Shown here: piece after piece, positions 36,359-45,929 of the stretch
Layout of the letters: every line of letters starts with the position of its first letter
Numbering within the stretch: position 1 is the first letter of the stretch
NCBI GenBank assembly: GCA_016125075.1
Contig: WGMO01000001.1
Location: 1 to 64,000, forward strand
DNA: 64,000 bases
Direction of reading: 5' to 3'
Origin: Terrimonas sp.
Lineage (GTDB): Bacteria; Bacteroidota; Bacteroidia; Chitinophagales; Chitinophagaceae
Program-made: the position numbers and the translations under genes
The notes under the pieces: generated by a model
The model's input: the letters and a program-made list of their open reading frames with translations, nothing else
What the model was told of the DNA's origin: nothing
The model's database searches: none

Positions 36359-36388
36359 TTTCAGAATGAACAGAATGCAATAACTTTG
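36359..36388 (+). promoter_or_regulatory. Likely promoter of the metZ-type gene
   Basis: TTTC at 36359-36362, 18 bases, then TAACTTTG at 36381-36388, 24 bases before the ATG at 36413. The -7 element is a full match and the -33 element is one base off. Confidence 0.5.
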
Positions 36389-36412
36389 ATCTCCCTTAAT
36401 CGTTATTGATCC

Positions 36413-37588
36413 ATGAAGAAAAGACATCCTGAAACAGAAGCTATCCGCAACCAGACTCCCCGTACGGGAGAGAACGAGCATTCCACCCCGGTATTCCTGA
36501 CCTCCAGTTTTGTTTTTGACAATGCAGAAGATATGCGGGCGGCCTTTGCCGAAGAGAATGATCATAACATTTACAGCCGTTTCAGTAACCCCACTGTAGA
36601 TGAATTTGCCCATAAAGTGGCCAGGATGGAGGGCGCGGAAGCCGGATTGGCAACGGCAAGCGGAATGGCAGCTGTATTCGGGACCTTTATGGCCTTCCTG
36701 GAAAGCGGAGACCATATCGTATCCTCGGGCTCGGTTTTCGGTAGTACGCACACCATTTTGACCAGGTACATGAAACGCTGGAAAATCGACTATTCGTATT
36801 TTGATATTAATCAACCCGAAACCATCGAGGGTTTGATCAAACCCCATACAAAGATGCTGTATGTGGAAACTCCTTCCAATCCGGGTCTGGATATTGTAGA
36901 TCTGGAAATGCTTGGCCAGCTGGCCCGTAAACATAAACTGATATTTGTTGTAGACAACTGCTTTGCCACACCGGTTTTACAAAGGCCCCTCAGCCTGGGT
37001 GCAGACCTTGTGATCCATTCGGCCACCAAATGGATGGATGGACAGGGTCGTGTAGTGGGTGGGGTGATCGCCGGGCGCAAAGACCTGGTCAGGGAAATTT
37101 ATTTATTCATCCGCAATACAGGCCCCTCCATGTCTCCTTTTAATGCCTGGGTGCTCACAAAAAGTTTGGAGACCTTGTCCCTAAGGATGGAAAAACATTG
37201 CAGCAATGCCCTGGCCCTGGCCAGGGCTTTGCAGGAAAATAAACACCTCATATCCGTTAAATATCCTTTCCTAGAAACACACCCGCATTTTTCCATTGCA
37301 AAAAAGCAGATGAGTGGTGGCGGGGGAATTGTTTGCTTTGAACTGAAAGGGGGCATTGCAAGAGGGGTAAAATTCCTGGATGCCCTTGACATGCTGAGCC
37401 GAACCGCCAACCTGGGCGACAGCCGTAGCATCGCCTCCCACCCCTCCTCCACTACCCACTCCAAACTCAGCGAAGCGGAAAGACTGGCGGTGGGGATTAC
37501 ACCGGGGCTTATTCGCATTTCGGTGGGCCTGGAACATATTGACGATATACTGGAAGATATTGAGCAGGCACTCGAAAAATCAGCATAA
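36413..37588 (+). CDS. metZ: O-succinylhomoserine sulfhydrylase (MetZ-type PLP enzyme)
   Basis: A 391-residue trans-sulfuration enzyme. The PLP lysine is Lys206 in HSATKWMDGQGR; EHSTPVFLTSSFVFD and IYSRFSNPTVDEFA near the N-terminus, the YVETPSNPGLD block and the SLGDSR-like NLGDSRSIASHP block near the C-terminus are all family features. It would condense an activated homoserine with sulfide to homocysteine in methionine synthesis. Relatives include cystathionine gamma-synthase, so the exact activity is likely but not certain. It stands alone, divergent from clpB. Confidence 0.87.
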   Translation: MKKRHPETEAIRNQTPRTGENEHSTPVFLTSSFVFDNAEDMRAAFAEENDHNIYSRFSNPTVDEFAHKVARMEGAEAGLATASGMAAVFGTFMAFLESGDHIVSSGSVFGSTHTILTRYMKRWKIDYSYFDINQPETIEGLIKPHTKMLYVETPSNPGLDIVDLEMLGQLARKHKLIFVVDNCFATPVLQRPLSLGADLVIHSATKWMDGQGRVVGGVIAGRKDLVREIYLFIRNTGPSMSPFNAWVLTKSLETLSLRMEKHCSNALALARALQENKHLISVKYPFLETHPHFSIAKKQMSGGGGIVCFELKGGIARGVKFLDALDMLSRTANLGDSRSIASHPSSTTHSKLSEAERLAVGITPGLIRISVGLEHIDDILEDIEQALEKSA

Positions 37589-37709
37589 AACTATTGACCT
37601 CAAACAGGCTGCAATAGAGGTGCCTGAAGATCCATGCGGTCTTTCTCCTTCCTGAATGATATTTAACAAGTATATCAAGCTATATTTTTTACCTTGTAAA
37701 AAAGTATGT

Positions 37710-38756
37710 ATGAAAACAAAGGCCGCTATCTTCCTGCTGTCAATATCCTTTACTTTGTTCTCTTCAATTGTTAAAGCCCAAATGGATTTCAGCAATATTG
37801 ACCAGTTGCTGGAAGAAAAAAAAGAAGTGCTGGGTAAAGATTTTATCGTAATGGTCTGGAAAAAAGATGACACCCTTGTTTATAAGAAACAAACCAATCC
37901 GCAATTCAAATCTGTCGTACAGGCCCCCATCGCCAGTGCCAGTAAATGGCTGACGGCGGCCCTTGTGATGATGTTTGTGGATGAAGGAAAGATATCACTT
38001 GACGATCCGGTTGTCAATTATATCCCTGAATTCGGAAAGTATTTCAAGAACTATATCACCATCCGCAATTGCCTTTCACAAACCACCGGCATTGAGGCCG
38101 AACCCGTCAAACTTATGAAGCTGCTGGAGCGGAAAAAATTTGAATCCCTGGAAGAGGAAGTCAATTCCTTCGCTGCCAAAAAAATCGTCGCCAATCCTGG
38201 TAAAGAATTTTTTTATGGCAATATCGGCCTGAACATAGCCGGACGGGTGCTGGAAGTGGTCGGGAAAAGAAGGTTTGACCAACTGATGGTTCAAAGGTTA
38301 TTCCGGAAACTGTCCATGCGGCGCAGCAGTTTCAGTAACCTGATGGGGGGCGCGATCAATCCTTCGGGAGGCGCCAAATCATCTGCCGATGATTATATGA
38401 ATTTCCTGGTGATGATGCTGAACAAGGGCATGTTCCGGGGGCAGCAGGTATTGAGTGAAGCTGCTGTCAACGAGCTGATCAGGGTGCAAACCACCCCTGA
38501 TATGATCAAATATGCCCCGGAGGCTGCCAAAGGATTTAATTATGCATCAGGCGCCTGGGTGCTGGAAGATGACGGAAAGGGAAATGCTACCGCCCTGGCC
38601 TGTCCGGGATTGTTTGGCACCTGGCCCATGATCGATTATTGTCACGGTTACGCTTACCTGTTTTTTGTCAAGGATTTATTAGGAGAGGAAAAGGCGGCCA
38701 TCCATCAACAGATCATCGGTATGCTGAATGAAAAATTCAGCAATACCTGTCAATAA
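37710..38756 (+). CDS. Serine hydrolase of the class C beta-lactamase family
   Basis: About 348 residues when started at ATG 37710; the frame opens at 37656 but the upstream 18 residues do not form a signal, whereas MKTKAAIFLLSISFTLF from 37710 is a normal one. Catalytic residues are Ser76 and Lys79 in SASK and Tyr169 with Asn171 in YGN. The third KTG-like box is unclear (a HGY sequence lies near the end). Most members in Bacteroidota are D-aminopeptidases, esterases or PBP4-like proteins rather than true beta-lactamases. It acts in the periplasm. Confidence 0.85.
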   Translation: MKTKAAIFLLSISFTLFSSIVKAQMDFSNIDQLLEEKKEVLGKDFIVMVWKKDDTLVYKKQTNPQFKSVVQAPIASASKWLTAALVMMFVDEGKISLDDPVVNYIPEFGKYFKNYITIRNCLSQTTGIEAEPVKLMKLLERKKFESLEEEVNSFAAKKIVANPGKEFFYGNIGLNIAGRVLEVVGKRRFDQLMVQRLFRKLSMRRSSFSNLMGGAINPSGGAKSSADDYMNFLVMMLNKGMFRGQQVLSEAAVNELIRVQTTPDMIKYAPEAAKGFNYASGAWVLEDDGKGNATALACPGLFGTWPMIDYCHGYAYLFFVKDLLGEEKAAIHQQIIGMLNEKFSNTCQ

Positions 38757-38802
38757 TTTTATCACTTCCTGCCGGTCTGACCCGGTTCCGTCCGGGATGA
38801 TG

Positions 38803-40518
38803 TTAGGGAAGCCAGCCTGGATTTTTATATTTCACTTTCCCATTAACAATCGTCATCAGCACTTTTGTATCCCTGATGGCATCATCCGTGCAGGTTAGGA
38901 GGTTGTTTGACAAAATAGTGATGTCGGCAAATTTCCCGGTTTCCAGGGATCCTTTTTCCTTTTCCTGGAATGCGGCGATTGCATTGGCCATCGTATAAGA
39001 ATACAGGGCCTGTTCACGGGTCATCTTTTGTTCCGGGTAAAATACGGAACCGTCTTTTAGTTTCCGCGTCACGCTGGCATAATAACAGGCGATCGGGTCT
39101 TCATCCTCAACCGGCACATCGGTACCATTATTCACCAACACCCCTTCTTTCAAAAAGGACTGCCATACATAGGCCCCTTCTTTTGCGCGTTGATCACCCA
39201 GGCGCATGGGGACAAAGGGAGCATCACTGGTACAGTGAATACCCTGCATGGAGGCAATGATATTCCATTCCCTGAACCGCGGAATTTCGGCTGGGTTCAC
39301 ATGTTGTGCATGCTCTACCCGCCAGCGATGATCCTTATTCTTATCCTTTACTATTTGTTCGGCAAAAACATTGATCACTTCCCGGTTGGCACGGTCACCG
39401 ATCGCATGCACACATAACTGTAAATTATTATTCCAGCAGAAATCAGCGATCGCTTTCAGCGAATCGATATCATAAGTGGCTTCCCCCACCCAACCCGGGC
39501 GATCGGAATAAGGCTCCAGTAACCAGGCACCGTAAGAACCCAGGGCCCCGTCGAGGGATACCTTGACAGCCTTGACGGTGAGGTATCCATTCCCTGCATC
39601 TACAATGGGAAATACATTTGCATGGGATCTCAGATTATTGTTTGACTCCCTGACCATCAGCCAATGGCGGATATTCAGTTTCCCCGCATCTGCCAGTTCT
39701 TTCATCCAGGCCACCTGCTGAAAGGTGGAACCCGCATCTTCAAAAGAAATGATGCCTTTTTTCAAACAATCTTCTTCCGCCAGCCTGATACTTTCGGCCC
39801 ATTTAATTTTTTGCTCTTCCTCCGATTGCCTGTTTACAAAATCGTTATAGGCGTCAAAAACAAGACCCTGGGCCGTTTCAGCCAATACCCCAACAATCTT
39901 TCCGGATCTATCTTTCACAATTTCTCCACCGGAAGGATTGGGTGTTGAAAGGTTGATATGGGCAAGTTCCATGGCTTTCGCATTGACATAACAGCTATGG
40001 CCACTGGCATGGGATAGCATCACAGGATTGTCCGGCGATACTTTATCCAATTCATCATGATAGGGGTATCCCAAAAAATTGATGGTGGGTGCAGGCACCC
40101 ATTTTTCCTGGTGCCAGCCCCGGCCAATGATCCAGTCGCCGGGTTTTGCCTTTTTTACTGCATCCGCCACCATTGCTACGATCTCATCCCAGTTTTTCGC
40201 CTGCATCAGGTTGAGGTTAATCAGCGAAGCCCCCAGCCCGTGAATATGCCCATGCCCTTCGATAAAACCCGGCATCACAAACTGGCCTTTGCAATCAATG
40301 ACTTCGGTTTGGGTACCGATATATTTTTTAACCGCTTCATTGCTGCCGGTAAAAATGATCTTACCGTCTTTTACAGCAATGGCCGCAGCTTCAACATTGT
40401 CTTTACTGACGGTGTACACCTGCCCGTTGTTCAGCACCAGGTCCGCAGTTGGGGTTTGGGAGCAGGAAAACAATACAAAAAGAAATGGAGAGAGAAGAAA
40501 GAGTTGTAATTTTCTCAT
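38803..40518 (-). CDS. YtcJ-type amidohydrolase lipoprotein
   Basis: A 571-residue protein starting at MRKLQLFLLSPFLF (ATG 40518) with a lipobox Cys near residue 19 (VLFSC). The frame reaches back to 40581, but a -7 element at 40537-40544 lies inside that extension, so the downstream ATG is preferred. Amidohydrolase features are the composite beta strands (NGQVYTVSKDNVEAAAIAV), GHGHIHGLG with metal ligands, HASGHSCYVN, and LCVHAIGDRAN with HAQHVNPAEI. The family hydrolyses N-acyl or cyclic amides; the substrate is unknown. It would lie at the outer membrane or in the periplasm. Confidence 0.85.
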   Translation of the reverse strand: MRKLQLFLLSPFLFVLFSCSQTPTADLVLNNGQVYTVSKDNVEAAAIAVKDGKIIFTGSNEAVKKYIGTQTEVIDCKGQFVMPGFIEGHGHIHGLGASLINLNLMQAKNWDEIVAMVADAVKKAKPGDWIIGRGWHQEKWVPAPTINFLGYPYHDELDKVSPDNPVMLSHASGHSCYVNAKAMELAHINLSTPNPSGGEIVKDRSGKIVGVLAETAQGLVFDAYNDFVNRQSEEEQKIKWAESIRLAEEDCLKKGIISFEDAGSTFQQVAWMKELADAGKLNIRHWLMVRESNNNLRSHANVFPIVDAGNGYLTVKAVKVSLDGALGSYGAWLLEPYSDRPGWVGEATYDIDSLKAIADFCWNNNLQLCVHAIGDRANREVINVFAEQIVKDKNKDHRWRVEHAQHVNPAEIPRFREWNIIASMQGIHCTSDAPFVPMRLGDQRAKEGAYVWQSFLKEGVLVNNGTDVPVEDEDPIACYYASVTRKLKDGSVFYPEQKMTREQALYSYTMANAIAAFQEKEKGSLETGKFADITILSNNLLTCTDDAIRDTKVLMTIVNGKVKYKNPGWLP

Positions 40519-40536
40519 ATGATTACTGTTAGGTGT

Positions 40537-40544
40537 CAAAGATA
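40537..40544 (-). promoter_or_regulatory. Likely -7 element of the amidohydrolase gene
   Basis: Reads TATCTTTG on the reverse strand. Transcription would start near 40530, downstream of the longest possible frame start (40581), so it supports ATG 40518. No good -33 element is visible. Confidence 0.45.
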
Positions 40545-40591
40545 CAGGAATCGGTTTTAGCGTTGTCCTCTTAACGAACAAACATCAACCT

Positions 40592-40942
40592 ATGTACGAA
40601 CATAAACACCAGCCGCTGGCCAGCAAAAAAACTTATTACCGCCGGATAGCCAGGAATGTTTTGATCGCCTCTTTTATCCTGTTCATTTGTCTCCTGATTG
40701 GCATAGTGGGTTACCGTTTTACAGCAGGTCAGTCCTGGATCGATGCCCTGCACAATGCATCGATGATCCTGAGCGGGATGGGACCCGTTTTTGAAGACCC
40801 CTCCAAAATACCGGTAACGGGAAAATTATTTTCCTCCTTCTATGCTCTTTTCAGTGGTGTGGTGTTCATCACTAATATCGGTTTTATCCTGACCCCGGCT
40901 ATCCACCGCATCTTTCATCGGATCCATATAGAGGAAAAATGA
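40592..40942 (+). CDS. Two-TM pore-loop-like membrane protein
   Basis: A 116-residue protein with membrane segments at about 22-45 and 84-104. Between them, WIDALHNASMILSGMGPV looks like a pore helix followed by a filter position, and GKLFSSFYALFSGVVFI at about 77-93 is much like the second helix of two-TM potassium channels. The canonical TVGYG filter is absent: the expected place holds ILSGMGPV. It has no regulatory domain. It may be a channel-like protein of a different selectivity, or non-conducting. It lies in the gap between divergent and convergent neighbours and is not part of an operon. Confidence 0.65.
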   Translation: MYEHKHQPLASKKTYYRRIARNVLIASFILFICLLIGIVGYRFTAGQSWIDALHNASMILSGMGPVFEDPSKIPVTGKLFSSFYALFSGVVFITNIGFILTPAIHRIFHRIHIEEK

Positions 40943-40964
40943 TCAGTTGAACGGACAGTCTGTC

Positions 40965-42908
40965 TTAAAAGGCTTTTTTCTCCTTTTCAGGTTCAGCTTC
41001 TTTCACCAAAACCACTCGGCTGCGGTCGGCTTTATAAATATCGTCATAGAATTTCACAAGATCATTATAGGCCGCCGGGGCAAAGCGCCCGCTGTATTGT
41101 TCATTCAACCGGTAATAGATGATCTTATTCCCTTCCAGCCTTACCGTAGCATTGTATTTGCCAAAAGGGCTATTGATATTGATCGACTTAGGCTTGGCTT
41201 CCAGCTGATAACCGGCAGGGATCTCTATTTCAACCGTATCAATATCGCGGTATTCATATTTCAGGATGACATCATACCGGCGGGCCGTATCGGTCTTCAG
41301 TTTTGTATAGGACCGGGTCATGATATTGGGAGTGATAAAAAGTCGCTTCCCTGTAATAGAGGCATAATTACTGATGGTCAGGTCCAGCTTTTCCGTAATC
41401 ATTGGCAACGCTGATTTTATTTCATCATATTTAAAGCTATTGATCTCGTAAGTACCGAAATTAAATTTCTTCTGGAGGTACTCTTTCACTTTATCCTTTG
41501 ACAAGGCATTGATGAGGCCATGAATGTCATCTTGCTGTTCAGCTTTATAGGAAGACTCGATATTGACTTTCATGATATCGTCTTCATTGAGAACGGCCCG
41601 GATCTTTCTGACCTCAAGGTTTTCATTCAAACCGTATTTAGGTGTCCTGATCAGCTTGCCGCCCTGCTCATTGACAACAAGTGCATAACGGTCGGCCGTG
41701 AAATCGCTGAGGTATCCTGCCGGCAGGGTCTGGTCGGTGCATTCCAGCCAAACGGTATCCTTGTCAAGCGGAACAGAAAGAATTACATGATTAAACTGCT
41801 GGGAAGGAAAATCGGAGATGATATTCCCCGCATTTGCACCGGCCTTGATAATCGTATAGTTGGAGCCGATACCTGCTTCTTTCAGGATACTGTACATATA
41901 ATTGGTGAGGGCCTTACAATCACCATAACCTTTTTCTGCCACATAGGTGGCATCATAGGGTTGCCAGCCTCCTATTCCCAATTGAATACTGATATACCTT
42001 GTATTCTTTTGCATGAATTCATATAAGAGCCGGATCTTTTTCCTGACATCGGTAACCCCATCCGTAAGGCTATGGATAGTGGCTTTTACTTTTTCCGGCA
42101 ACTGATCCCGGTCCTTTTTAAGCGTATAAATAAATTTCCCGAAATCCTGCCAGTTGTTCATGTTTCCGGAATAATCATCCACGGCAAAATCAGATGGCCC
42201 CAGCAACACCATGGTCGTAACCTCATTCCAACTGGGCTGATAGGGTTCATAAACAATCGCCGGCAAATTATCAACGGACCATGTCATGGTTTTACGGCCT
42301 TTATCGGCTGTGATAACCGGTTCTTTTGCATATTGAAAAGCTTTATATCTTACATTATAACTTTCCCTGCAATTCACAGCCATTTGGCTATGCTCCACCG
42401 ATAACCTGTCTCCGCCCTGTGGCACCCAGCTGGGGAAGAAAAAAGTATTTTTCATCTTGATCTCTACATCATACTCCACTGTATAGGGGTAGGCCCTGTA
42501 ATAAAAATTATGCGCCTTGATGCGGTCATCATCCATAAGGCTAATATCGCTGACCCCGCTGAGATCCTGGATATCCTTATTCTTCAGCTTCTTGATCACT
42601 TTTCCGTATTCATCATACAAAGTTCCTTCAACAGAAGAAATAGTACGCATTTTATCATAATACTCGCTGAAACCCGACCAGTCGTCCCCTTTTTCATTGA
42701 GGATGGTGAAAACCGTATGGACCCGGTAAGAGGCTTCTTTGGGGCCGACGATCTCAAACCTGATCTCTTCCAGCCTTAACACAGCATCCGCATTTTTTAA
42801 TAAAGCCGGTGCTATCTTCGAAACGGCATAATTATCATCCCCTGACCCGGCCCAGGTATTGAAGCTAGTGAGTGCCAGGACCCAAAAGGCAATAATATTT
42901 TTTGTCAT
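40965..42908 (-). CDS. DUF3857 transglutaminase-like protein with intact catalytic residues
   Basis: About 647 residues starting at ATG 42908, one base after the stop of the upstream gene; the frame is open further upstream but that would overlap the neighbour. A signal peptide (ending near NTWAG) precedes a DUF3857 domain and then a transglutaminase-like domain. The catalytic Cys is in YGDCKALTNYM, His in FNHVILSV and an acidic residue in WLECTD. These enzymes act in the periplasm or outer membrane; substrates are unknown. It is the second member of a tandem pair with the related gene upstream, which has a degenerate active site. Confidence 0.85.
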   Translation of the reverse strand: MTKNIIAFWVLALTSFNTWAGSGDDNYAVSKIAPALLKNADAVLRLEEIRFEIVGPKEASYRVHTVFTILNEKGDDWSGFSEYYDKMRTISSVEGTLYDEYGKVIKKLKNKDIQDLSGVSDISLMDDDRIKAHNFYYRAYPYTVEYDVEIKMKNTFFFPSWVPQGGDRLSVEHSQMAVNCRESYNVRYKAFQYAKEPVITADKGRKTMTWSVDNLPAIVYEPYQPSWNEVTTMVLLGPSDFAVDDYSGNMNNWQDFGKFIYTLKKDRDQLPEKVKATIHSLTDGVTDVRKKIRLLYEFMQKNTRYISIQLGIGGWQPYDATYVAEKGYGDCKALTNYMYSILKEAGIGSNYTIIKAGANAGNIISDFPSQQFNHVILSVPLDKDTVWLECTDQTLPAGYLSDFTADRYALVVNEQGGKLIRTPKYGLNENLEVRKIRAVLNEDDIMKVNIESSYKAEQQDDIHGLINALSKDKVKEYLQKKFNFGTYEINSFKYDEIKSALPMITEKLDLTISNYASITGKRLFITPNIMTRSYTKLKTDTARRYDVILKYEYRDIDTVEIEIPAGYQLEAKPKSININSPFGKYNATVRLEGNKIIYYRLNEQYSGRFAPAAYNDLVKFYDDIYKADRSRVVLVKEAEPEKEKKAF

Positions 42909-42909
42909 A

Positions 42910-44907
42910 TCACGCTTTCTTTTTGAAGACAATCTGTTCACTTTGCTTTTTTACAACCAGGTTAAAAAACTCCCGCAGGTATTCATATTCCTCGGGGGCA
43001 TAGAAGCTGCGGGTAAGTCTTATTCTTGCCCGCATGGAGATACTGCCATTACTTTCGGAGAGGATATACTCAAAAAAACTGTTCCCTTTTTCATCATAAA
43101 GCACTTTCGTTGATTTCGGTAGTTCGTCCAAAACATACCCGGTGGGGATATCGAGATGGAGCAAATAGGTTTCATCCATCGCATAAGGCATTTCCACAGG
43201 GTATAACCGCTGGGCTGATTTAAACGGATTCTCCTTATAGGCTTCACCCAGCATTGGGTTAAAATAAATAATATCATCCCCGTTCTCTTCGATGGTAAAA
43301 TCGTAATGCATTTGTACCGGCTGATCATACTTTTTCAGGGAATCAATACCATCATCCTTGATCTCGAGGGGAATGGTGTAGGATTTCTGGATATCTCTGA
43401 AAAACTCATCCTTCCCTTTTTCCTGCACTTTTTCCCGGATACTGTTAGATTCATAATATCCCGGTGTTTGTTTAAAGCTGCCCACCAGGTTGCCATCATC
43501 CCCGTTTACGATGAATACCGAGGTCAGTTTACTTTCCATCAACTGGTCAGAAAATAGGTTCACGGCGGTGGCATCAGCATTTACCACCCTTGCCTGCCCG
43601 TTATAACAATTCGGGTATAATTTACCGAAACCCAGGTCGCCATAACTGGCATCCAGGTAAACAGGTTGCCCGTCGAGGATCACCCTGCAGATGACATAAT
43701 TGAATTTACTGCGTATCGGGTACAGGGAATTGATGAACCCATGACTTTTGGTACTCAGGATCACCGGGTCGGCAGTTAATCCTGCATTCTTCAGCATGCC
43801 GGTCAGCAAAAGGTTCAGTTCTGCCACACTGCCTTTCTTATCCTTCAATACATTTTTCAGGGGTTTGTCCATATACAGGGCACTGTGATCGGTGCAGGTA
43901 AAATTATCCCTGACAAACTCGTATATCTTCCTGGCTTTTGCAGCATCCCCGGTAATACCGAGGGTCACATCTTTGATATCATCATTCATCCAGCCATTGG
44001 CTTTATCCAACTGGTCTCCGAAAGATTCACTTTCCAGCAAACCCTTGGTCAATTGCGGCCAGGTCTGCATGATCTGCCGGTAAGCCAAAGGGTCCCTGTA
44101 CTCAGATAGCTGGAATTCAATCTTTGCGATATGATTACTGAGGGTGGAAGTAAAGTTCTCTGCTTTCAGTGCCGGAACATTCCGGGCAAACCATTTGGTG
44201 GAAGAGATCTCGGAATTGATTTGTTGAAAATCATTTCTCAAATTAGAGCCAACATTAACGGTAAAGATGCCGGAGCTTCGTTTTTCAGTTTTGGAAAGTT
44301 TAAGATAACCCTGAGAAATAAAAACATAATTGAAAAACAGGGGTAATTGAAGCTCATATTCAGTGTACAATTCCGGATACTGTCCCTGGAATGCCCAGGC
44401 ATCCAGGTTGGTCAGAAAATCTGAACGTTTTGTATAGGTGTATTCAATAATAGAGCCTTCCTTCACATTGGGCATCGTAAATTTCTTGACTTCGAGGTTC
44501 TTGTCCAGTTTATCCTTGAATACACTCTTACTGTCGAGTTTTGTTTGTACGATCTTCCCGTTTTCAAGGTTATAGGTAACCGCTTTTAAACCCTGCAGTT
44601 CCTCTTCATCACCGTCGCCGGAATAGAGATACACTTCATGATTGGCGGCATCATATCCGTTCTTATTCAGGATATGTACCCGCTTATGTCTTTTGGTCAC
44701 ATAGGAAAACCATCCTTTTGAATTACCTTCAAAATAAGTATAGGCCTTATCGAATAAAATAACGGCACTGGCATTGCTATCGATGCTGTAAACCTTTTTG
44801 TTAAAGTCTTCCTTGTCAATTTTACCGAACTTGACATCCGAATAGTCCTGGGCGGATAAATCTGTAATCAAAAAAATTGCAGCCGCAAAAAACAGCAGTT
44901 TTCTCAT
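42910..44907 (-). CDS. DUF3857 transglutaminase-like protein lacking the catalytic Cys and His
   Basis: About 665 residues from ATG 44907 (MRKLLFFAAAIFLITDLSAQ is a signal peptide; the longer frame to 45036 is not signal-like). The N-terminal half is DUF3857, the second half transglutaminase-like. Aligned by eye to its neighbour, the Cys position is Ser in KKGSVAELNLLLTGML, the His position is Tyr in FNYVICRV, and Asp remains in VYLDASYG. The protein should be catalytically inactive, or use another chemistry. It is co-transcribed with the intact gene that follows one base later. Confidence 0.82.
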   Translation of the reverse strand: MRKLLFFAAAIFLITDLSAQDYSDVKFGKIDKEDFNKKVYSIDSNASAVILFDKAYTYFEGNSKGWFSYVTKRHKRVHILNKNGYDAANHEVYLYSGDGDEEELQGLKAVTYNLENGKIVQTKLDSKSVFKDKLDKNLEVKKFTMPNVKEGSIIEYTYTKRSDFLTNLDAWAFQGQYPELYTEYELQLPLFFNYVFISQGYLKLSKTEKRSSGIFTVNVGSNLRNDFQQINSEISSTKWFARNVPALKAENFTSTLSNHIAKIEFQLSEYRDPLAYRQIMQTWPQLTKGLLESESFGDQLDKANGWMNDDIKDVTLGITGDAAKARKIYEFVRDNFTCTDHSALYMDKPLKNVLKDKKGSVAELNLLLTGMLKNAGLTADPVILSTKSHGFINSLYPIRSKFNYVICRVILDGQPVYLDASYGDLGFGKLYPNCYNGQARVVNADATAVNLFSDQLMESKLTSVFIVNGDDGNLVGSFKQTPGYYESNSIREKVQEKGKDEFFRDIQKSYTIPLEIKDDGIDSLKKYDQPVQMHYDFTIEENGDDIIYFNPMLGEAYKENPFKSAQRLYPVEMPYAMDETYLLHLDIPTGYVLDELPKSTKVLYDEKGNSFFEYILSESNGSISMRARIRLTRSFYAPEEYEYLREFFNLVVKKQSEQIVFKKKA

Positions 44908-44996
44908 GTGAAGAGGTTTGATGTTGGCTAAAAATAAGAAAAACAATAAATTTTCATAGTAATTTAAAACAAAAAACAAATCTTCATTATTAATTA

Positions 44997-45920
44997 ATGA
45001 AAAACACTTATTCAAAAGATATAAAACAGTGGGCAAAGGAACTCGGGTTCAGTTATTGTGGTATCAGTAAGGCAGAAAAGCTGGAAGATGATGCAAGAAG
45101 GCTGGAACAATGGCTGCAAAAAGGTATGCAGGCCAAAATGAATTATATGGAAAATTATTTTGATATGCGTGTTGACCCCACCCGGCTTGTACCCGGTGCA
45201 AGATCAGTGATCACTTTATTATTGAACTATTATCCGGAAATCAAACAAAATCCCAATTCTCCAGCGATTGCAAAATATGCTTATGGCAAAGATTACCATT
45301 TGGTTATCAGGGAAAAATTAAACGATTTGCTGCGCCGGATAAAAGATAAGATCGGAGATACAGAGAGCCGCGGATTTGTTGATTCCGCCCCGGTTCTAGA
45401 ACGCAGCTGGGCAGTACGAAGCGGATTGGGTTGGATCGGCAAAAATGGTAATATGATCACCAGGCAGTCCGGCTCCTTCTTTTTTATTGCTACACTGATC
45501 ACCGATCTTGCCCTGGAATACGATGACCCTTTTGCAAAGGATTATTGTGGCACCTGTACTAAATGTATAGATGCCTGTCCTACTGAAGCGATTTTACCCA
45601 GCAAAGTGGTCGATGGCAGTAAATGTATTTCCTATTTCACCATTGAATTGAAAGATGCCCTGTTACCGGAAACCCTGAAAGGCCAATTCGAAAACTGGAT
45701 CTTTGGCTGTGATACCTGCCAGGATGTATGTCCATGGAACCGTTTTTCATCTCCCACAAAAGAAGGCTCCCTGCAAGCCCTGCCGGAGATATTAAATTTC
45801 ACCAGGGATGACTGGGAAAATCTTACGGAAGAAGGGTTTAAAAAAATATTCCGGGACTCTCCTTTGAAACGCACGAAGTATCAGGGGATAAAACGCAATT
45901 TAACATTTCAGTACCACTAA
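44997..45920 (+). CDS. queG: Epoxyqueuosine reductase QueG
   Basis: A 307-residue cobalamin- and Fe-S-dependent enzyme for the last step of queuosine synthesis in tRNA. The N-terminal blocks [14 protein letters not shown] and [20 protein letters not shown], the central [16 protein letters not shown] and two ferredoxin-type clusters [16 protein letters not shown] and [11 protein letters not shown] are clear. The C-terminal HEAT-repeat extension of the E. coli protein (379 residues) is absent, as in many Bacteroidota. Divergent from the DUF3857 pair; bioA follows nine bases later and may share the transcript. Confidence 0.95.
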   Translation: MKNTYSKDIKQWAKELGFSYCGISKAEKLEDDARRLEQWLQKGMQAKMNYMENYFDMRVDPTRLVPGARSVITLLLNYYPEIKQNPNSPAIAKYAYGKDYHLVIREKLNDLLRRIKDKIGDTESRGFVDSAPVLERSWAVRSGLGWIGKNGNMITRQSGSFFFIATLITDLALEYDDPFAKDYCGTCTKCIDACPTEAILPSKVVDGSKCISYFTIELKDALLPETLKGQFENWIFGCDTCQDVCPWNRFSSPTKEGSLQALPEILNFTRDDWENLTEEGFKKIFRDSPLKRTKYQGIKRNLTFQYH

Positions 45921-45929
45921 ATTTGCCGG

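Noticed and set aside
37656-37709. The frame upstream of the serine hydrolase as part of the protein
   Set aside because: The residues MIFNKYIKLYFLPCKKVC are not a usual signal, while a clean signal peptide starts at 37710.
41520-42026. Long forward frames opposite the DUF3857 gene
   Set aside because: They mirror the real gene's codons and have no signal, domain or start context of their own.
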